A DNA stretch of 64,000 nt from Deltaproteobacteria bacterium (lineage in GTDB: Bacteria; Desulfobacterota; Binatia; UBA9968; JAJDTQ01), in contig JAPPNE010000101.1 in assembly GCA_028818775.1 (NCBI GenBank), positions 1 through 64,000 on the forward strand. The letters run 5' to 3'. The translations under genes and the position numbers were made by a program. The number at the start of each line of letters is the position of its first letter. Position 1 is the first letter of the stretch. Positions 42,385 to 51,625 of the stretch are shown piece after piece. The notes beneath the pieces were generated by a model that was not told where the DNA came from, did not search any database, and was given only the letters and a program-made list of their open reading frames with translations.

Positions 42385-44094
42385 TCAGGAGCGGCCGGGC
42401 CGGCCGACCTTCAGCATCTCGGCGGCGTGCCGTTCCGCCTGGGCGGTCACCTCGACCCCCGCCAGCATCCGCGCCAGCTCGCCCACGCGCTCCGCCTCCT
42501 CGAGCTTCCGCACCGTGGTGAACGTGCGGCCCTCGTCAACGGTCTTCTCCACCACGTAGTGCGAGTGCGCCAGTGCGGCGATGGGGGCGAGGTGGGTCAC
42601 GCAGATCACCTGGTGGGACCGCGCCACCGCGGCGAGCTTGCGGCCCACCATCTCGGCCACGCCGCCGCCGATGCCGGCGTCCACCTCGTCGAACAGCAGG
42701 GTGGGGATCTCGCTCCCGGTCAACACGACGGACTTGAGCGCCAGCATGAGGCGCGACAGTTCGCCGCCCGAGGCGGTCCGGGCCAGCGGTCGGACCGCGT
42801 GGCCGGGGTTCGGCGAGAAGAAGAACTCGGGGTCGTCGACCCCGTCCGGTCCGATGCGCCTGCCCCCCATGACGAACGGCGGCTGGTCGGGGGTGTCGCC
42901 GCGCGCGTGGAAACGCACCTCGAACGTCGTGTTGGGCAGTCCGATCTGGCCGGCTTCCTGCTCCATGCGGCGCTGGAGCGTCCTGGCCGCGCGCTTGCGC
43001 AGCCGCGACAGTTCCTCCGCCGTCGCCCACGCCGAGTCCCGCGCGACCTCGAACTCCCGCGTCAGCGCGGCCAGATTCTCCGTGCCGCGGTCGATGACCG
43101 CGAGCTCCTCCTTCGCCCGTTCGGCCAGCGCCAGGATCTCTTCCACCGGCGCGCGGTACTTTCGCCGCAGCCGGCTGATCTCGGCCAGGCGGTCCTCGAT
43201 CCGTTCCAGCTCGCGCGGGTCGAATTGCAGCCGGTCCGCGTACTGGCGTATCAGCGCCGCGGCCTCGTCGAGCTGCGCCGCCGATCCCTCCAGCAGCGTC
43301 ACCGCCTCGGACAACGCGCCGTCGATCTCCGCCATGTCACGGAGGCGCGGGATGAACCGTCCCAGCGCTCCCACCACCGCGTTGTCATCCTCGTAGAGGA
43401 GGCTCTCGCCCTCCTTGCAGGTCTGGTAGAGCTTCTCGGAATGGACGATCAGCCGGCGCCTGTCCAGCAGCGTTTCTTCCTCGCCGGCTTCGAGCCTCGC
43501 GTCTTCGATCTCTTCCGCCTGGGCGCGCAGGAAGGCTTCTTCCCGAGCCGCGTCCTCGAGCTTCTCCCGGAGGTCGCACACCCGCTGCCAGGCGTCCGCG
43601 AACGCCGTGAAGCGCTCCTTCATGGCGGCTGCCTTGGGCTCGAGGCCGCCGTGGGCATCGAGCAGGGCGAGGTGGGTTTCGGTGCGCAGCAGCGTGTGCT
43701 GCTCGTGTTGCCCGTAGATGTGGATGAGGCCGGCGCCGATTTCGGCCAGGAGCGTGCGCGCGGTCAGGGCGCCGTTGAGATAGATGCGGCCGCGGCCCCC
43801 GCGGGTTACCACTCTCTTCAGCACCAACTCGTCGTCGTCCCCGCAGCCGGCCGCCTCGAGGGCGCCGCGCGTGGGCGCCGGCATGTCCGCGAACAGGGCC
43901 TCCACGGTGGCGTCGGTCTCACCCTCGCGGATCAGGTCGGACGACGCCCGGCCTCCCAGGATGAGGTTCAAGGCGGCGAGGACCATGGTCTTGCCGGCGC
44001 CAGTCTCGCCCGTAAGCACGTTCAGCCCGGGCTCGAGCTCCAACTCGGCCTGGTCGATGACGGCGATGTTGCGGATGCGGAGCTGCTGCAGCAT
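42385..44094 (-). CDS. recN: DNA repair protein RecN
   Basis: SMC-like ATPase of double-strand break repair, 569 residues. Walker A in [14 protein letters not shown] near residue 30, long coiled-coil arms in the middle (about 160-380), then the ABC signature [14 protein letters not shown] and Walker [13 protein letters not shown]. The opening [29 protein letters not shown] is diagnostic. It follows nadK by 36 bases on the same strand, a common arrangement. Confidence 0.97.
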   Translation of the reverse strand: MLQQLRIRNIAVIDQAELELEPGLNVLTGETGAGKTMVLAALNLILGGRASSDLIREGETDATVEALFADMPAPTRGALEAAGCGDDDELVLKRVVTRGGRGRIYLNGALTARTLLAEIGAGLIHIYGQHEQHTLLRTETHLALLDAHGGLEPKAAAMKERFTAFADAWQRVCDLREKLEDAAREEAFLRAQAEEIEDARLEAGEEETLLDRRRLIVHSEKLYQTCKEGESLLYEDDNAVVGALGRFIPRLRDMAEIDGALSEAVTLLEGSAAQLDEAAALIRQYADRLQFDPRELERIEDRLAEISRLRRKYRAPVEEILALAERAKEELAVIDRGTENLAALTREFEVARDSAWATAEELSRLRKRAARTLQRRMEQEAGQIGLPNTTFEVRFHARGDTPDQPPFVMGGRRIGPDGVDDPEFFFSPNPGHAVRPLARTASGGELSRLMLALKSVVLTGSEIPTLLFDEVDAGIGGGVAEMVGRKLAAVARSHQVICVTHLAPIAALAHSHYVVEKTVDEGRTFTTVRKLEEAERVGELARMLAGVEVTAQAERHAAEMLKVGRPGRS

Positions 44095-44130
44095 GGAAGC
44101 GACACCCGGCGCGACGCGTCACACGTCGCA

Positions 44131-44982
44131 CTAACGCTCTCCCCACTTGAGCTTGTTGCGGAGCACGTCGAAATACGACCGCGTCGGCATCCGCACCAGC
44201 GACACGGGCGACTTGTGCCGGCGCACCTCCACGCGGTCGCCGTTGTTGAGGAGTATGCCCTCCTGGCCGTCGGGGATCAGGATGACGGTGTCTCCGGAGG
44301 ACCTCAGGGTCGACCGGATGCGGGCGTCGCTGGCGATGACGATGGGCCGGTTGGTGGTGAGCGTGTGCGGACAGATGGGACAGAGAATGATGGCGCTCAT
44401 GGCGGGATGAAGGATCGGGCCGCCGGCCGCCAGCGAATACGCCGTCGATCCCGTGGGCGTGGAGATGATGAGGCCGTCGGCCCGGTACGTGCACAGGTAA
44501 TCGCTGCCGACGTAGGTTTCCAGGTCGATGATCTTGGAGCGGGCGCCCTTGGTGATGACCGCGTCGTTGAGGATGCGCAGGTGCCGTACGCCATCCTTGC
44601 CCGCGATGCTGACCTGCAAGGTCATGCGTTTTTCGATGGTGTAGTTCTCGGCGATGGTGCTGGTGAGCACCTCTTCGAGCTCGTCCAACGCGATCTCGGT
44701 GATGAACCCGAGGCCCCCGAGGTTCACTCCGACGACGGGCACCTCCGGCCGTTCCACCAGGCGGGCGATGCTCAGGAGCGTGCCGTCCCCGCCCAGGACG
44801 ACAATCAGGTCGGCACGTTCGGCCATCTCCTCCTTGCGCGCGACGCGCCCGCCCGCGGTGCCGAACTCGGCCTCCACCAGCACCTCCATCCCGCGGCCCT
44901 CCAGCCACGGAATGGTCCCGCGCATGATCTTCTCGGCCTTCTCCTCTCCGTACTTCGCGACGATTCCGACGACTTTGATCAT
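44131..44982 (-). CDS. nadK: NAD kinase
   Basis: Phosphorylates NAD to NADP. 283 residues, start at ATG 44982 giving MIKVVGIVAKYGEEKA; a longer open frame upstream is antisense to the nitroreductase gene. Family motifs: VVLGGDGTLLSIAR (GGDG), VVGVNLGGLGFITEI and the substrate-binding ISTPTGSTAYSLAAGGPI. It heads the nadK-recN pair and is divergent from the nitroreductase gene. Confidence 0.96.
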   Translation of the reverse strand: MIKVVGIVAKYGEEKAEKIMRGTIPWLEGRGMEVLVEAEFGTAGGRVARKEEMAERADLIVVLGGDGTLLSIARLVERPEVPVVGVNLGGLGFITEIALDELEEVLTSTIAENYTIEKRMTLQVSIAGKDGVRHLRILNDAVITKGARSKIIDLETYVGSDYLCTYRADGLIISTPTGSTAYSLAAGGPILHPAMSAIILCPICPHTLTTNRPIVIASDARIRSTLRSSGDTVILIPDGQEGILLNNGDRVEVRRHKSPVSLVRMPTRSYFDVLRNKLKWGER

Positions 44983-45126
44983 GGTCCTGCGGCAGAAGTA
45001 CCACAGGGTAGTCAAGGATGCCATCTTGTGTTTGAACGTGGTGAACGCCGGCGGAGCCGGCCTTTGGACTTCATGCGGGGTCGCGCGCGGCGTTCGGAGA
45101 CACGCGGGTCGGCCGCGAAGGAGGCG

Positions 45127-45777
45127 ATGGTGGACATACGGGAACTGCTGGACGTGATGGCGGCGCGCCGCAGCGTGCGCGTGTACAGGAGCGGGCGGAT
45201 CACCGACGAACAGTTGCGGCTCGTGTTCGAGGCGGCCCGGCTCGCGCCGTCCGGGGCCAACAGCCAGCCATGGGAGTTCATCGTGACCCGGGACCGGGCG
45301 AAGATGCGCAAGGTGCGCGCGATCTACTCCGCCGAATGGAAGCAGCGCAAGCTCGAGGATCCGGTGAACTACAAGGGTCTCAAGAAGGACTACGTGGGCG
45401 ACGTGAGCGCCCTGGTCCTGGTGTGCGGCGACGCCCGCACCCGGCGGGTCTACCTCACCACGCGCCAGCCCTCGGACCGTGAGAAGCTCTTCCAGGCCAA
45501 CGTGGCCAACGCGGTGGAGCACATGATGCTGGCCGCGGCGAGCATGGGCTTCGGTACGGTGTGGGTCTCGGTGCGCAAGGAAGTGGAACCGGAGCTGCGC
45601 GCGCTGTTCGAGGTGCCGCGTCCGCTGCGCCTGCTATGGGTGATGCCCGTGGGGCGCCCGCGCGCCTGGCCCAAGCCCAAGCCGCGCCGCAAGCTCGACG
45701 ACTTCGTCCACTGGGAAACCTACGACCGGAGCAAGCTGCGCCCCGAGTCCCGGATCACGTCCTGGCCCAAGTCGTAG
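45127..45777 (+). CDS. Nitroreductase family protein
   Basis: 216-residue FMN-dependent oxidoreductase. Opening MAARRSVRVYRSGRITDEQ and the block EAARLAPSGANSQPWEFIV are typical of the FMN-binding N-terminus, with GFGTVWVSV later. AAGGAGG lies just before ATG 45127. The long frame upstream is antisense to recN/nadK and is not part of the gene. Some members of the family act on nitroaromatics, others are dehalogenases or BluB-like. The substrate here is unknown. Confidence 0.87.
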   Translation: MVDIRELLDVMAARRSVRVYRSGRITDEQLRLVFEAARLAPSGANSQPWEFIVTRDRAKMRKVRAIYSAEWKQRKLEDPVNYKGLKKDYVGDVSALVLVCGDARTRRVYLTTRQPSDREKLFQANVANAVEHMMLAAASMGFGTVWVSVRKEVEPELRALFEVPRPLRLLWVMPVGRPRAWPKPKPRRKLDDFVHWETYDRSKLRPESRITSWPKS

Positions 45778-45807
45778 AACGTCGTCCCGAAACGCCATTC
45801 CCGCCCT

Positions 45808-48147
45808 TCACCCTTCCCGCAGCGCGTTGTAGACCTTCTCCGCCGTGATGGGCAGGTCCAGGATGCGCACCCCCACCGCGTTCTCCACCGCGTTGGCGAT
45901 GGCCGGCGCCGTGGGCACGATGCTCATCTCCCCAATGGCCTTGGCGTTGTAGGGACCGGGGCCGGTCTGGTCCTCCACCAGCACGGTCTCCAGCGGCGGC
46001 AGGTCCTTCACACAGGGCACGCAGTAGTCGCCCAGGTTGAGGGTGGTGACCCGCGGCCCGTCCTTGACCATCTCCTCCATCACCGCGTAGCCCAGGCCCT
46101 GCACGAAGCCGCCGTCGATCTGGCCCTGGTGGCCCAAGGGGTTGATGACGGTGCCGACGTCGTGGGCGGTCACCACCTTCTTCACGTCCACGGTGCCGGT
46201 CTCCCGGTCCACCGCCACCTCCGCCACCTGCACGAAGAAGGCCGGCACCGGCGAGCGCTCGGGACGGTAGGACTTGCGCACCGACAGCGCCTGCTCCTCG
46301 GCGATGAGCTTTCCGGCCACGTCCGCGAATGCCAGGGACGCGCCGCCGGCGCTGAAGCTGCCGTCCGCCAGGGCCACCGCGTCGGGCCGGCAGCCCAGGG
46401 CCTGGGCGGCGGCCTCGGTCATCCGGTCGCGCAGCTCCTCCACCGCTTCCACCAGGCCGCGCCCCACCATGGCGGTGATCTTGCTGCCGCCCGGCTCGGC
46501 GTCGGTGTCGAAGGTGTCGGTGTCGCCGCGCGCCACCTGCACGCGGTCCGCCGGCAGGGTGAGCATCTCGGCGGTGATCTGGCGCAGCAGGGTGTGCGTG
46601 CCGGTGCCGATGTCGGGGATGGCGGTGAGCACGGTGACGCCGCCGCCGGCGTCGCAGGTGATCTCCAGGTTTACCGTGCCGCTGCCGCCGGTGTGGCGGA
46701 AGGAGAGGGCCATGCCCCGGCCTGTGTCCGGGCCGGCGGGCGCGTCGTTCCATCCCGCCGCCTCGAGCGCGGCCTCGATGGTCTCGCGGCAGCGGATCTT
46801 CTGCATGCCGCGCTTGTTGGGCAACTCGTCGCCGTCCTGCATCAGGTTTCTGAGCCGCAGCGCCACCGGGTCCATGTCCAGCTCCCGCGCCAGCATGTCC
46901 AGCAGCGACTCGATGGCGAACACCGTCTGCGGCTGCCCCGGCGACTTCATGTAACCGCCGGGCACCCCGTTGGTGTAGACGTTGCGGGTGCGGATGGCGT
47001 AGTGGGCGATGCGGTAGGCGTTGACGATGAAGGTGCCGTCGATCTCCGAGGGCTTGAAGCCGGAGTAGGCGCCGCTGTCGAAGTAGATGTCGCTGTCCAG
47101 GGCCGTCAGGGTGCCGTCGCGTTTGGCGCCGAGCTTGACGCGCATCACCGAAGGGTGGCGCGGGTCGCCGGCCATGAGTTCCTCGGTGTAGTTCATCACC
47201 ATCTTCACCGGGCGCCCCGCGGCCTTGGAGAGGTAGTAACAGACCGGCACGTCCATCTGGGAGCCCTTGCCGCCGAAGTCGCCGCCGAGGGCGACGCCGT
47301 GGACGTGGATGTTCGCCTCTTCCAGCTCCAGTTGCGCGGCCAGCATCTGCTTGAGCCGGAACGGCGCCTTGCACGACGCCCACACGTCGATGCGGTCCGG
47401 GTCCCCGGCCGACACCACGGTGGCGTGGGGCTCCAGGTACACCTGGTGCACCCCGGGCGTGCGGAAGGTGTGCTCGACCACCACCTCGGCCTGCGCCATC
47501 CCTTGCGCCACGTCGCCGGCGCTGTGTTCCTTGAGGGACAGCGCGTTGGGCCGGTCCTCCGGCCGGCCGGGCACGCCGGCGTAGCCCGCGAGCCCCTCGT
47601 GGATCACCGGCGCACCGTCCGCAAGGGCTTCCTCGATGCCGGCCACCGCGGGCAGCTCCTCGTATTCCACCTCGATGAGCGCCAGCGCCTCTTCGGCCGC
47701 GTCCGCCGTCTCCGCGGCCACCGCGGCGATCTTGTCGCCGATGAAGCGCACCTTGTCACGCGCCAGCACCGGCAGGTCCTGAAGGCTCACGCCCACGCGG
47801 AAATCGGGCACGTCGGCGCCGGTCAGCACCGCGCGCACCCCGGGCACTTGCCGCGCCCGCGACGCGTCCACCCGCACCAGCCGGGCGTGCGCCATGGTGC
47901 TGCGCAAACACTTGCCCCACAGCGCCTCCGGCGCGTCCACGTCCGCCGTGTACACCATCCGCCCGGAAACCTTGTCCGGCCCCTCCACGCGTCCTACCGG
48001 TTGCCCTACGACCTTGAGATCCATGGTTGCTCCTGTTGTTGCCTTGGTTGAAGCCCCTGCGAACTTCTCCGGCCATCCGTCGCGGGACAGATCCGGTGCG
48101 GCATCCGGGTCAAAATCGCGGGTAGCAGAGTCCTCTTTCCCGTTCAT
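45808..48147 (-). CDS. Xanthine dehydrogenase family molybdopterin-binding subunit
   Basis: 779-residue large subunit of a molybdenum hydroxylase. The N-terminal Ald_Xan_dh domain (GRVEGPDKVSGRMVYTADVD, DKIAAVAAETADAAEEAL) is followed by the molybdopterin domains, with GGDFGGKG, GYMKSPGQPQTVFAIES and a C-terminal AIGEMS containing the catalytic glutamate. Such subunits normally work with a small [2Fe-2S] subunit and an FAD subunit, neither of which is encoded beside it. About 35 residues of extra charged N-terminus precede the domain; another ATG (about residue 42) could be the start. Divergent from the D-aminoacylase gene. Substrate unknown. Confidence 0.88.
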   Translation of the reverse strand: MNGKEDSATRDFDPDAAPDLSRDGWPEKFAGASTKATTGATMDLKVVGQPVGRVEGPDKVSGRMVYTADVDAPEALWGKCLRSTMAHARLVRVDASRARQVPGVRAVLTGADVPDFRVGVSLQDLPVLARDKVRFIGDKIAAVAAETADAAEEALALIEVEYEELPAVAGIEEALADGAPVIHEGLAGYAGVPGRPEDRPNALSLKEHSAGDVAQGMAQAEVVVEHTFRTPGVHQVYLEPHATVVSAGDPDRIDVWASCKAPFRLKQMLAAQLELEEANIHVHGVALGGDFGGKGSQMDVPVCYYLSKAAGRPVKMVMNYTEELMAGDPRHPSVMRVKLGAKRDGTLTALDSDIYFDSGAYSGFKPSEIDGTFIVNAYRIAHYAIRTRNVYTNGVPGGYMKSPGQPQTVFAIESLLDMLARELDMDPVALRLRNLMQDGDELPNKRGMQKIRCRETIEAALEAAGWNDAPAGPDTGRGMALSFRHTGGSGTVNLEITCDAGGGVTVLTAIPDIGTGTHTLLRQITAEMLTLPADRVQVARGDTDTFDTDAEPGGSKITAMVGRGLVEAVEELRDRMTEAAAQALGCRPDAVALADGSFSAGGASLAFADVAGKLIAEEQALSVRKSYRPERSPVPAFFVQVAEVAVDRETGTVDVKKVVTAHDVGTVINPLGHQGQIDGGFVQGLGYAVMEEMVKDGPRVTTLNLGDYCVPCVKDLPPLETVLVEDQTGPGPYNAKAIGEMSIVPTAPAIANAVENAVGVRILDLPITAEKVYNALREG

Positions 48148-48209
48148 TGGGCCCTTCCTGTCTGTGCCGCCTTGGTATTGTCCGCGGAGTTTGACACCAT
48201 CGGTTCAGG

Positions 48210-48238
48210 TTGCACAACCCCGCTCGATTCAATATGCT
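48210..48238 (+). promoter_or_regulatory. Possible promoter of the D-aminoacylase gene
   Basis: TTGCAC at 48210-48215 and TATGCT at 48233-48238 are separated by 17 bases, within the 170-base divergent spacer and about 80 bases before the start codon. A TTGACA at 48191-48196 has no good -10 at normal spacing. Weak matches only. Confidence 0.3.
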
Positions 48239-48317
48239 GCATCCGCCGACAGCGTGTCGCGGCAGGGTCTTGCGCGGCGCGCCATCCCCAGGCGCAACCA
48301 CGAAGGAGGACTTGTCC

Positions 48318-50018
48318 ATGGAATATGATCTGCTGATTCGCGGCGGGCGCGTGGCCGACGGTTCCGGGCTGCCGTCCCATACGGCGGACGTGGGCGTGAA
48401 GGACGGCAAGATCGCCGGGGTGGGCCGCCTCAGCGGCTCGGCGAACCGGACCATCGACGCGGCCGGGCTGGTGGTGTCTCCGGGCTTCATCGACCACCAC
48501 ACGCACATGGACGCGCAGATCCTCTGGGATCCCTACGGCACCTCCGAGCCGCAGCACGGCATCACCTCCATCGTCATGGGCAACTGCGGCCTGGCGCTGG
48601 CGCCGGTGAGCGACGGCGGCGAGGACGCGCTGGTGAAGAGCTTCGTGCGCGTGGAGGCGATCCCGCGCTTCGCCCTGGAGAAGGGCGTGACCTGGGGCTG
48701 GCACAGCTACGGCGAGTACCTGGACTCCCTGGAAGGCCGGCTCGGCATCAACGCCGGCGGTTTGGTGGGACACATCGCGGTGCGCCAGAACGTCATGGGC
48801 GAGGAATCGGTGGAACGCACGGCCACGGCCGGCGAGGTGCAGACCATGAAGGGCCTCGTGCGGGGGGCCATGGAGGCGGGCGCGCTCGGGTTTTCCACCA
48901 ACCGCAACGAGCGGCACATGCGCGAGGACGGCAAGCCCGTGGCGAGCCGGCTGGCGGACAACGACGAGCTGTACGCCCTGTGCGACGTGCTCGGCGAGAT
49001 GAACAGCGGCATCATCGAGACCATCCTCGGCCGCAACAAGCTGGAGCACTTCGACATCTACCACGACCTGGCGAGCCGGACGCAGCGTCCGATCATCTGG
49101 CAGAGCGTGCACCACCGCTGGGCGGAGCCCACGCTGTGGCAGGAGCAGTTGGACGCGGTGTCGCGCATCTTCCGCGACGGCTACCGCGCCTACGGCCTCA
49201 GCCAGACGGTGCCGCTGGTGCGCCACTTCAACCTGCGGAACGCCCAACTCTTCGACGAGTTCCCCACCTGGAAGAACATCATGTTCCTGCCCGTGGAGGC
49301 GCGCCTGCAGGCCTTCGCCGACCCGGCCACGCGCGCCAAGCTGCGCGAGGACCTGGCCACCAAGCGCTTGACCAACTTCCACCGGCGCTGGGACATCGTG
49401 CAGGTGGAGAAGGTCGCCAAGGAAGAGAACAAGCGCTACGAGGGCAAGAGCGTGGCGGAGGTGGCGGCCATGCGCAACCAGGACCCGGTGGACGCGTTCC
49501 TCGACCTGTCGCTGGACGAGGATCTGCTCACCACCTTCCAGAACGCCAACACGGGCGGCGATCCCCAGGCCATGGGCGAGATCCTGCGCAGTCCCTACGT
49601 GCTGGTGGGCACCTCGGACGCCGGCGCCCACGTGATGTACGGCGCGGACTTCGGCTACGGCACCACGCTGCTGGGGCTGTGGGTGCGCGAGCGCGGCATC
49701 ATGACGCTGGAAGAGGCGGTGCACAAGCTCACCTTCCACGTGGCTTCGGTTTACGGTCTGGAAGGCCGGGGGCTGATCCGGCCGGGCTACGCCGCGGACC
49801 TCACCCTGTTCGATCCCGAGACCGTGCGCGCCTACGAGCCCGAGTGGGCCGAGGACTACCCGGCCGGCACCAAGCGGCTGATCCAGCGTTCCGACGGCAT
49901 CCACTACACCATCGTCAACGGCGGCGTGATCTACGAGGACGGCCGCCTGAGCGGCGACCTGCCCGGCCAGGTACTGCGGGGCGGCGGTTACGCGCCCAGC
50001 CGCGCGGCGGCCGCGTAG
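48318..50018 (+). CDS. D-aminoacylase/N-acyl-D-amino-acid deacylase family amidohydrolase
   Basis: 566 residues of the metal-dependent amidohydrolase superfamily. ATG 48318 is supported by AAGGAGG upstream; earlier in-frame codons have no such site. Visible are the beta-sandwich opening YDLLIRGGRVADGSG, the metal site DHHTHMDAQ, and SDAGAHVMYG holding the late catalytic aspartate, then GRGLIRPGYAADLTLFDPE. The family removes acyl groups from D-amino acids or cleaves related amides. The exact substrate and any link with the divergent Mo-hydroxylase are unknown. Confidence 0.87.
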   Translation: MEYDLLIRGGRVADGSGLPSHTADVGVKDGKIAGVGRLSGSANRTIDAAGLVVSPGFIDHHTHMDAQILWDPYGTSEPQHGITSIVMGNCGLALAPVSDGGEDALVKSFVRVEAIPRFALEKGVTWGWHSYGEYLDSLEGRLGINAGGLVGHIAVRQNVMGEESVERTATAGEVQTMKGLVRGAMEAGALGFSTNRNERHMREDGKPVASRLADNDELYALCDVLGEMNSGIIETILGRNKLEHFDIYHDLASRTQRPIIWQSVHHRWAEPTLWQEQLDAVSRIFRDGYRAYGLSQTVPLVRHFNLRNAQLFDEFPTWKNIMFLPVEARLQAFADPATRAKLREDLATKRLTNFHRRWDIVQVEKVAKEENKRYEGKSVAEVAAMRNQDPVDAFLDLSLDEDLLTTFQNANTGGDPQAMGEILRSPYVLVGTSDAGAHVMYGADFGYGTTLLGLWVRERGIMTLEEAVHKLTFHVASVYGLEGRGLIRPGYAADLTLFDPETVRAYEPEWAEDYPAGTKRLIQRSDGIHYTIVNGGVIYEDGRLSGDLPGQVLRGGGYAPSRAAAA

Positions 50019-50032
50019 GGCCGTCCCGTCAT

Positions 50033-50156
50033 GTCATTCCCGCGCAAGCTTGCCCTCGACCCCGATCGGGGGCGGGAATCCAGGGGTGGGGAGGTGGGGA
50101 AACGCCGCTGGAGCGCCCCACCACCGCCCCTGGATTCCCGCTTTCGCGGGAATGAC
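50033..50156. repeat. REP-like composite inverted repeat
   Basis: GTCATTCCCGCG at 50033-50044 and GCGGGAATCCAGGGG near 50072-50086 are mirrored by CCCCTGGATTCCCGC from 50127 and CGCGGGAATGAC to 50156. The right copy itself forms an 8-bp stem around TTTC. A related element lies at 59189-59230. This is a short intergenic repeat family known in many genomes of this type. Confidence 0.8.
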
Positions 50157-50222
50157 GGAGGGTGGGCGGGAGTGACGGTTCGGATGGTGCTTCATGGAAG
50201 CTGAGTCGGTTCGGAGGAAAGC

Positions 50223-50540
50223 GTGGGAGTGACCTACATACCGGTGGCGCGCGCGGATGAGCTGGAGCCGGGGCAGCGCAAGGCGGTGGAGTTGAACGGG
50301 CGCGCGCTCGTGGTGACGCGCCTGGAGAACGATTACTTCGCGTTCTCGCGCTACTGTCCGCACGAGAGCGCGGACCTGATGAACGGCCCCATCCTGGCGG
50401 GCAAGGTCCGCTGCGACAACCACGGCTATTGTTTCGACCTCAACTCGGGGGAGTGCGTGCTGCCCAAGGGAGCGGACCCGCTGACGGTGCTGCCGGTGGA
50501 GGAGCGCGGCGAGGACCTCTGCATCCGCATCGAGTGGTAG
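50223..50540 (+). CDS. Rieske [2Fe-2S] ferredoxin-like protein
   Basis: 105-residue soluble Rieske protein. The cluster ligands are C45 and H47 (YCPHES) with C64 and H67 (CDNHGY). The usual Rieske spacing and the closing block GECVLPKGADPLTVLPV fit ferredoxin components of dioxygenases or nitrite reductase-like NirD proteins. GTG 50223 is preceded by GGAGG at good spacing. No oxygenase or reductase gene is next to it; hemH follows after 71 bases. Its redox partner is unknown. Confidence 0.88.
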   Translation: MGVTYIPVARADELEPGQRKAVELNGRALVVTRLENDYFAFSRYCPHESADLMNGPILAGKVRCDNHGYCFDLNSGECVLPKGADPLTVLPVEERGEDLCIRIEW

Positions 50541-50611
50541 TCGCGCGCCGGCCCGCGCCGGAGCCGGGCGAGACGCTGGCACCGTCCTGCAACCTAGCCC
50601 TCCGCCACGAC

Positions 50612-51526
50612 ATGAACCGATTCGATGCGATCCTGCTGATCGCTTTCGGCGGCCCCGAGAACCCCGACGAAATCCGTCCGTTCCTCGAGCGCGTGACCGA
50701 GGGGCGGGGCATCCCGCGGGCGCGCCTCGACGAGGTGGCGCACCACTACGAACTGATCGGCGGGCGCTCGCCGTTGAACGAGCTCACACGCAGGCAGGCG
50801 CAAGGGTTGCGTGAACGGCTCCAGAGGGACGGCCGCGCGACGCCCGTCCACGTGGGCATGCGCAACTGGCGCCCGTACCTGAACGAGACCCTGGAGGCGC
50901 TCGCGGCCGACGGCTGCCGGCGCGTGCGCGGCATCGTCCTTTCCGCCTTCCAGACCGAGGCCTCTTGGGAACGCTACATGGACAGCGTGGAGGCCGCGCT
51001 CGCGGCCTTGGGGGAACGGGCTCCCAAGGTCGAGTACGCCGAACCCTGGGCCGGCCATCCCCTGTTCATCCGCGCCGTGGCCGACCGCGTCGCCGCCACC
51101 CTGGAAGGTCTCCCGCCGGCGTCCCGTGGCGCCCCGTTGGTGTTTACCGCCCACAGCGTTCCTCGTTCCATGGCCGACGCTTCGCCCTACGCGGAGCAGT
51201 TCGCCGGCGCCGCGCGGCGGGTGGCCGAGGCCGTGGGCGGCACGCGCTGGCATCTGGCGTACCAGAGCCGCAGCGGGAGCCCCAGGGACCCGTGGCTGGA
51301 GCCCGACGTGTGCGACGTGATCGAGGAACTCGCCCGGGCCGGCGAGAAGGCGGTGGTCGTGGTGCCCATCGGTTTCGTCTGCGACCACGTCGAGGTGCTG
51401 TACGACCTCGACGTGGAGGCCCGCCGGAAAACCCTCGACCTGAGAATGGCGTACCATCGGGCGCCCGCCGTGAACGACCACCCGCTCTTCATCGACATGC
51501 TCGCGGCAGTGGCGGAGAGTTCCTGA
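50612..51526 (+). CDS. hemH: Ferrochelatase
   Basis: Inserts ferrous iron into protoporphyrin IX in the last step of haem synthesis. 304 residues from ATG 50612 (MNRFDAILLIAFGGPENPDEIRPFLERV). The catalytic His is in FTAHSVPR, and the late segment VVPIGFVCDHVEVLYDLD is diagnostic. A longer frame upstream has no ribosome binding site. The best alternative is coproporphyrin ferrochelatase, which shares these motifs. The adjacent Rieske gene may be unrelated. Confidence 0.9.
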   Translation: MNRFDAILLIAFGGPENPDEIRPFLERVTEGRGIPRARLDEVAHHYELIGGRSPLNELTRRQAQGLRERLQRDGRATPVHVGMRNWRPYLNETLEALAADGCRRVRGIVLSAFQTEASWERYMDSVEAALAALGERAPKVEYAEPWAGHPLFIRAVADRVAATLEGLPPASRGAPLVFTAHSVPRSMADASPYAEQFAGAARRVAEAVGGTRWHLAYQSRSGSPRDPWLEPDVCDVIEELARAGEKAVVVVPIGFVCDHVEVLYDLDVEARRKTLDLRMAYHRAPAVNDHPLFIDMLAAVAESS

Positions 51527-51625
51527 GCACCCCGCTCCCGTATTGACCGTGCCCGTTCCTGCCTATAGGATGGCACTGCGGACGGCGCGGGTGCCCCGCT
51601 CATGCCCGGCCGCGGGGAGGGGATC

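Noticed and set aside
42358-45126. Long frame running into the nitroreductase on the plus strand
   Set aside because: Antisense to recN and nadK; the nitroreductase starts at 45127 with its own ribosome binding site.
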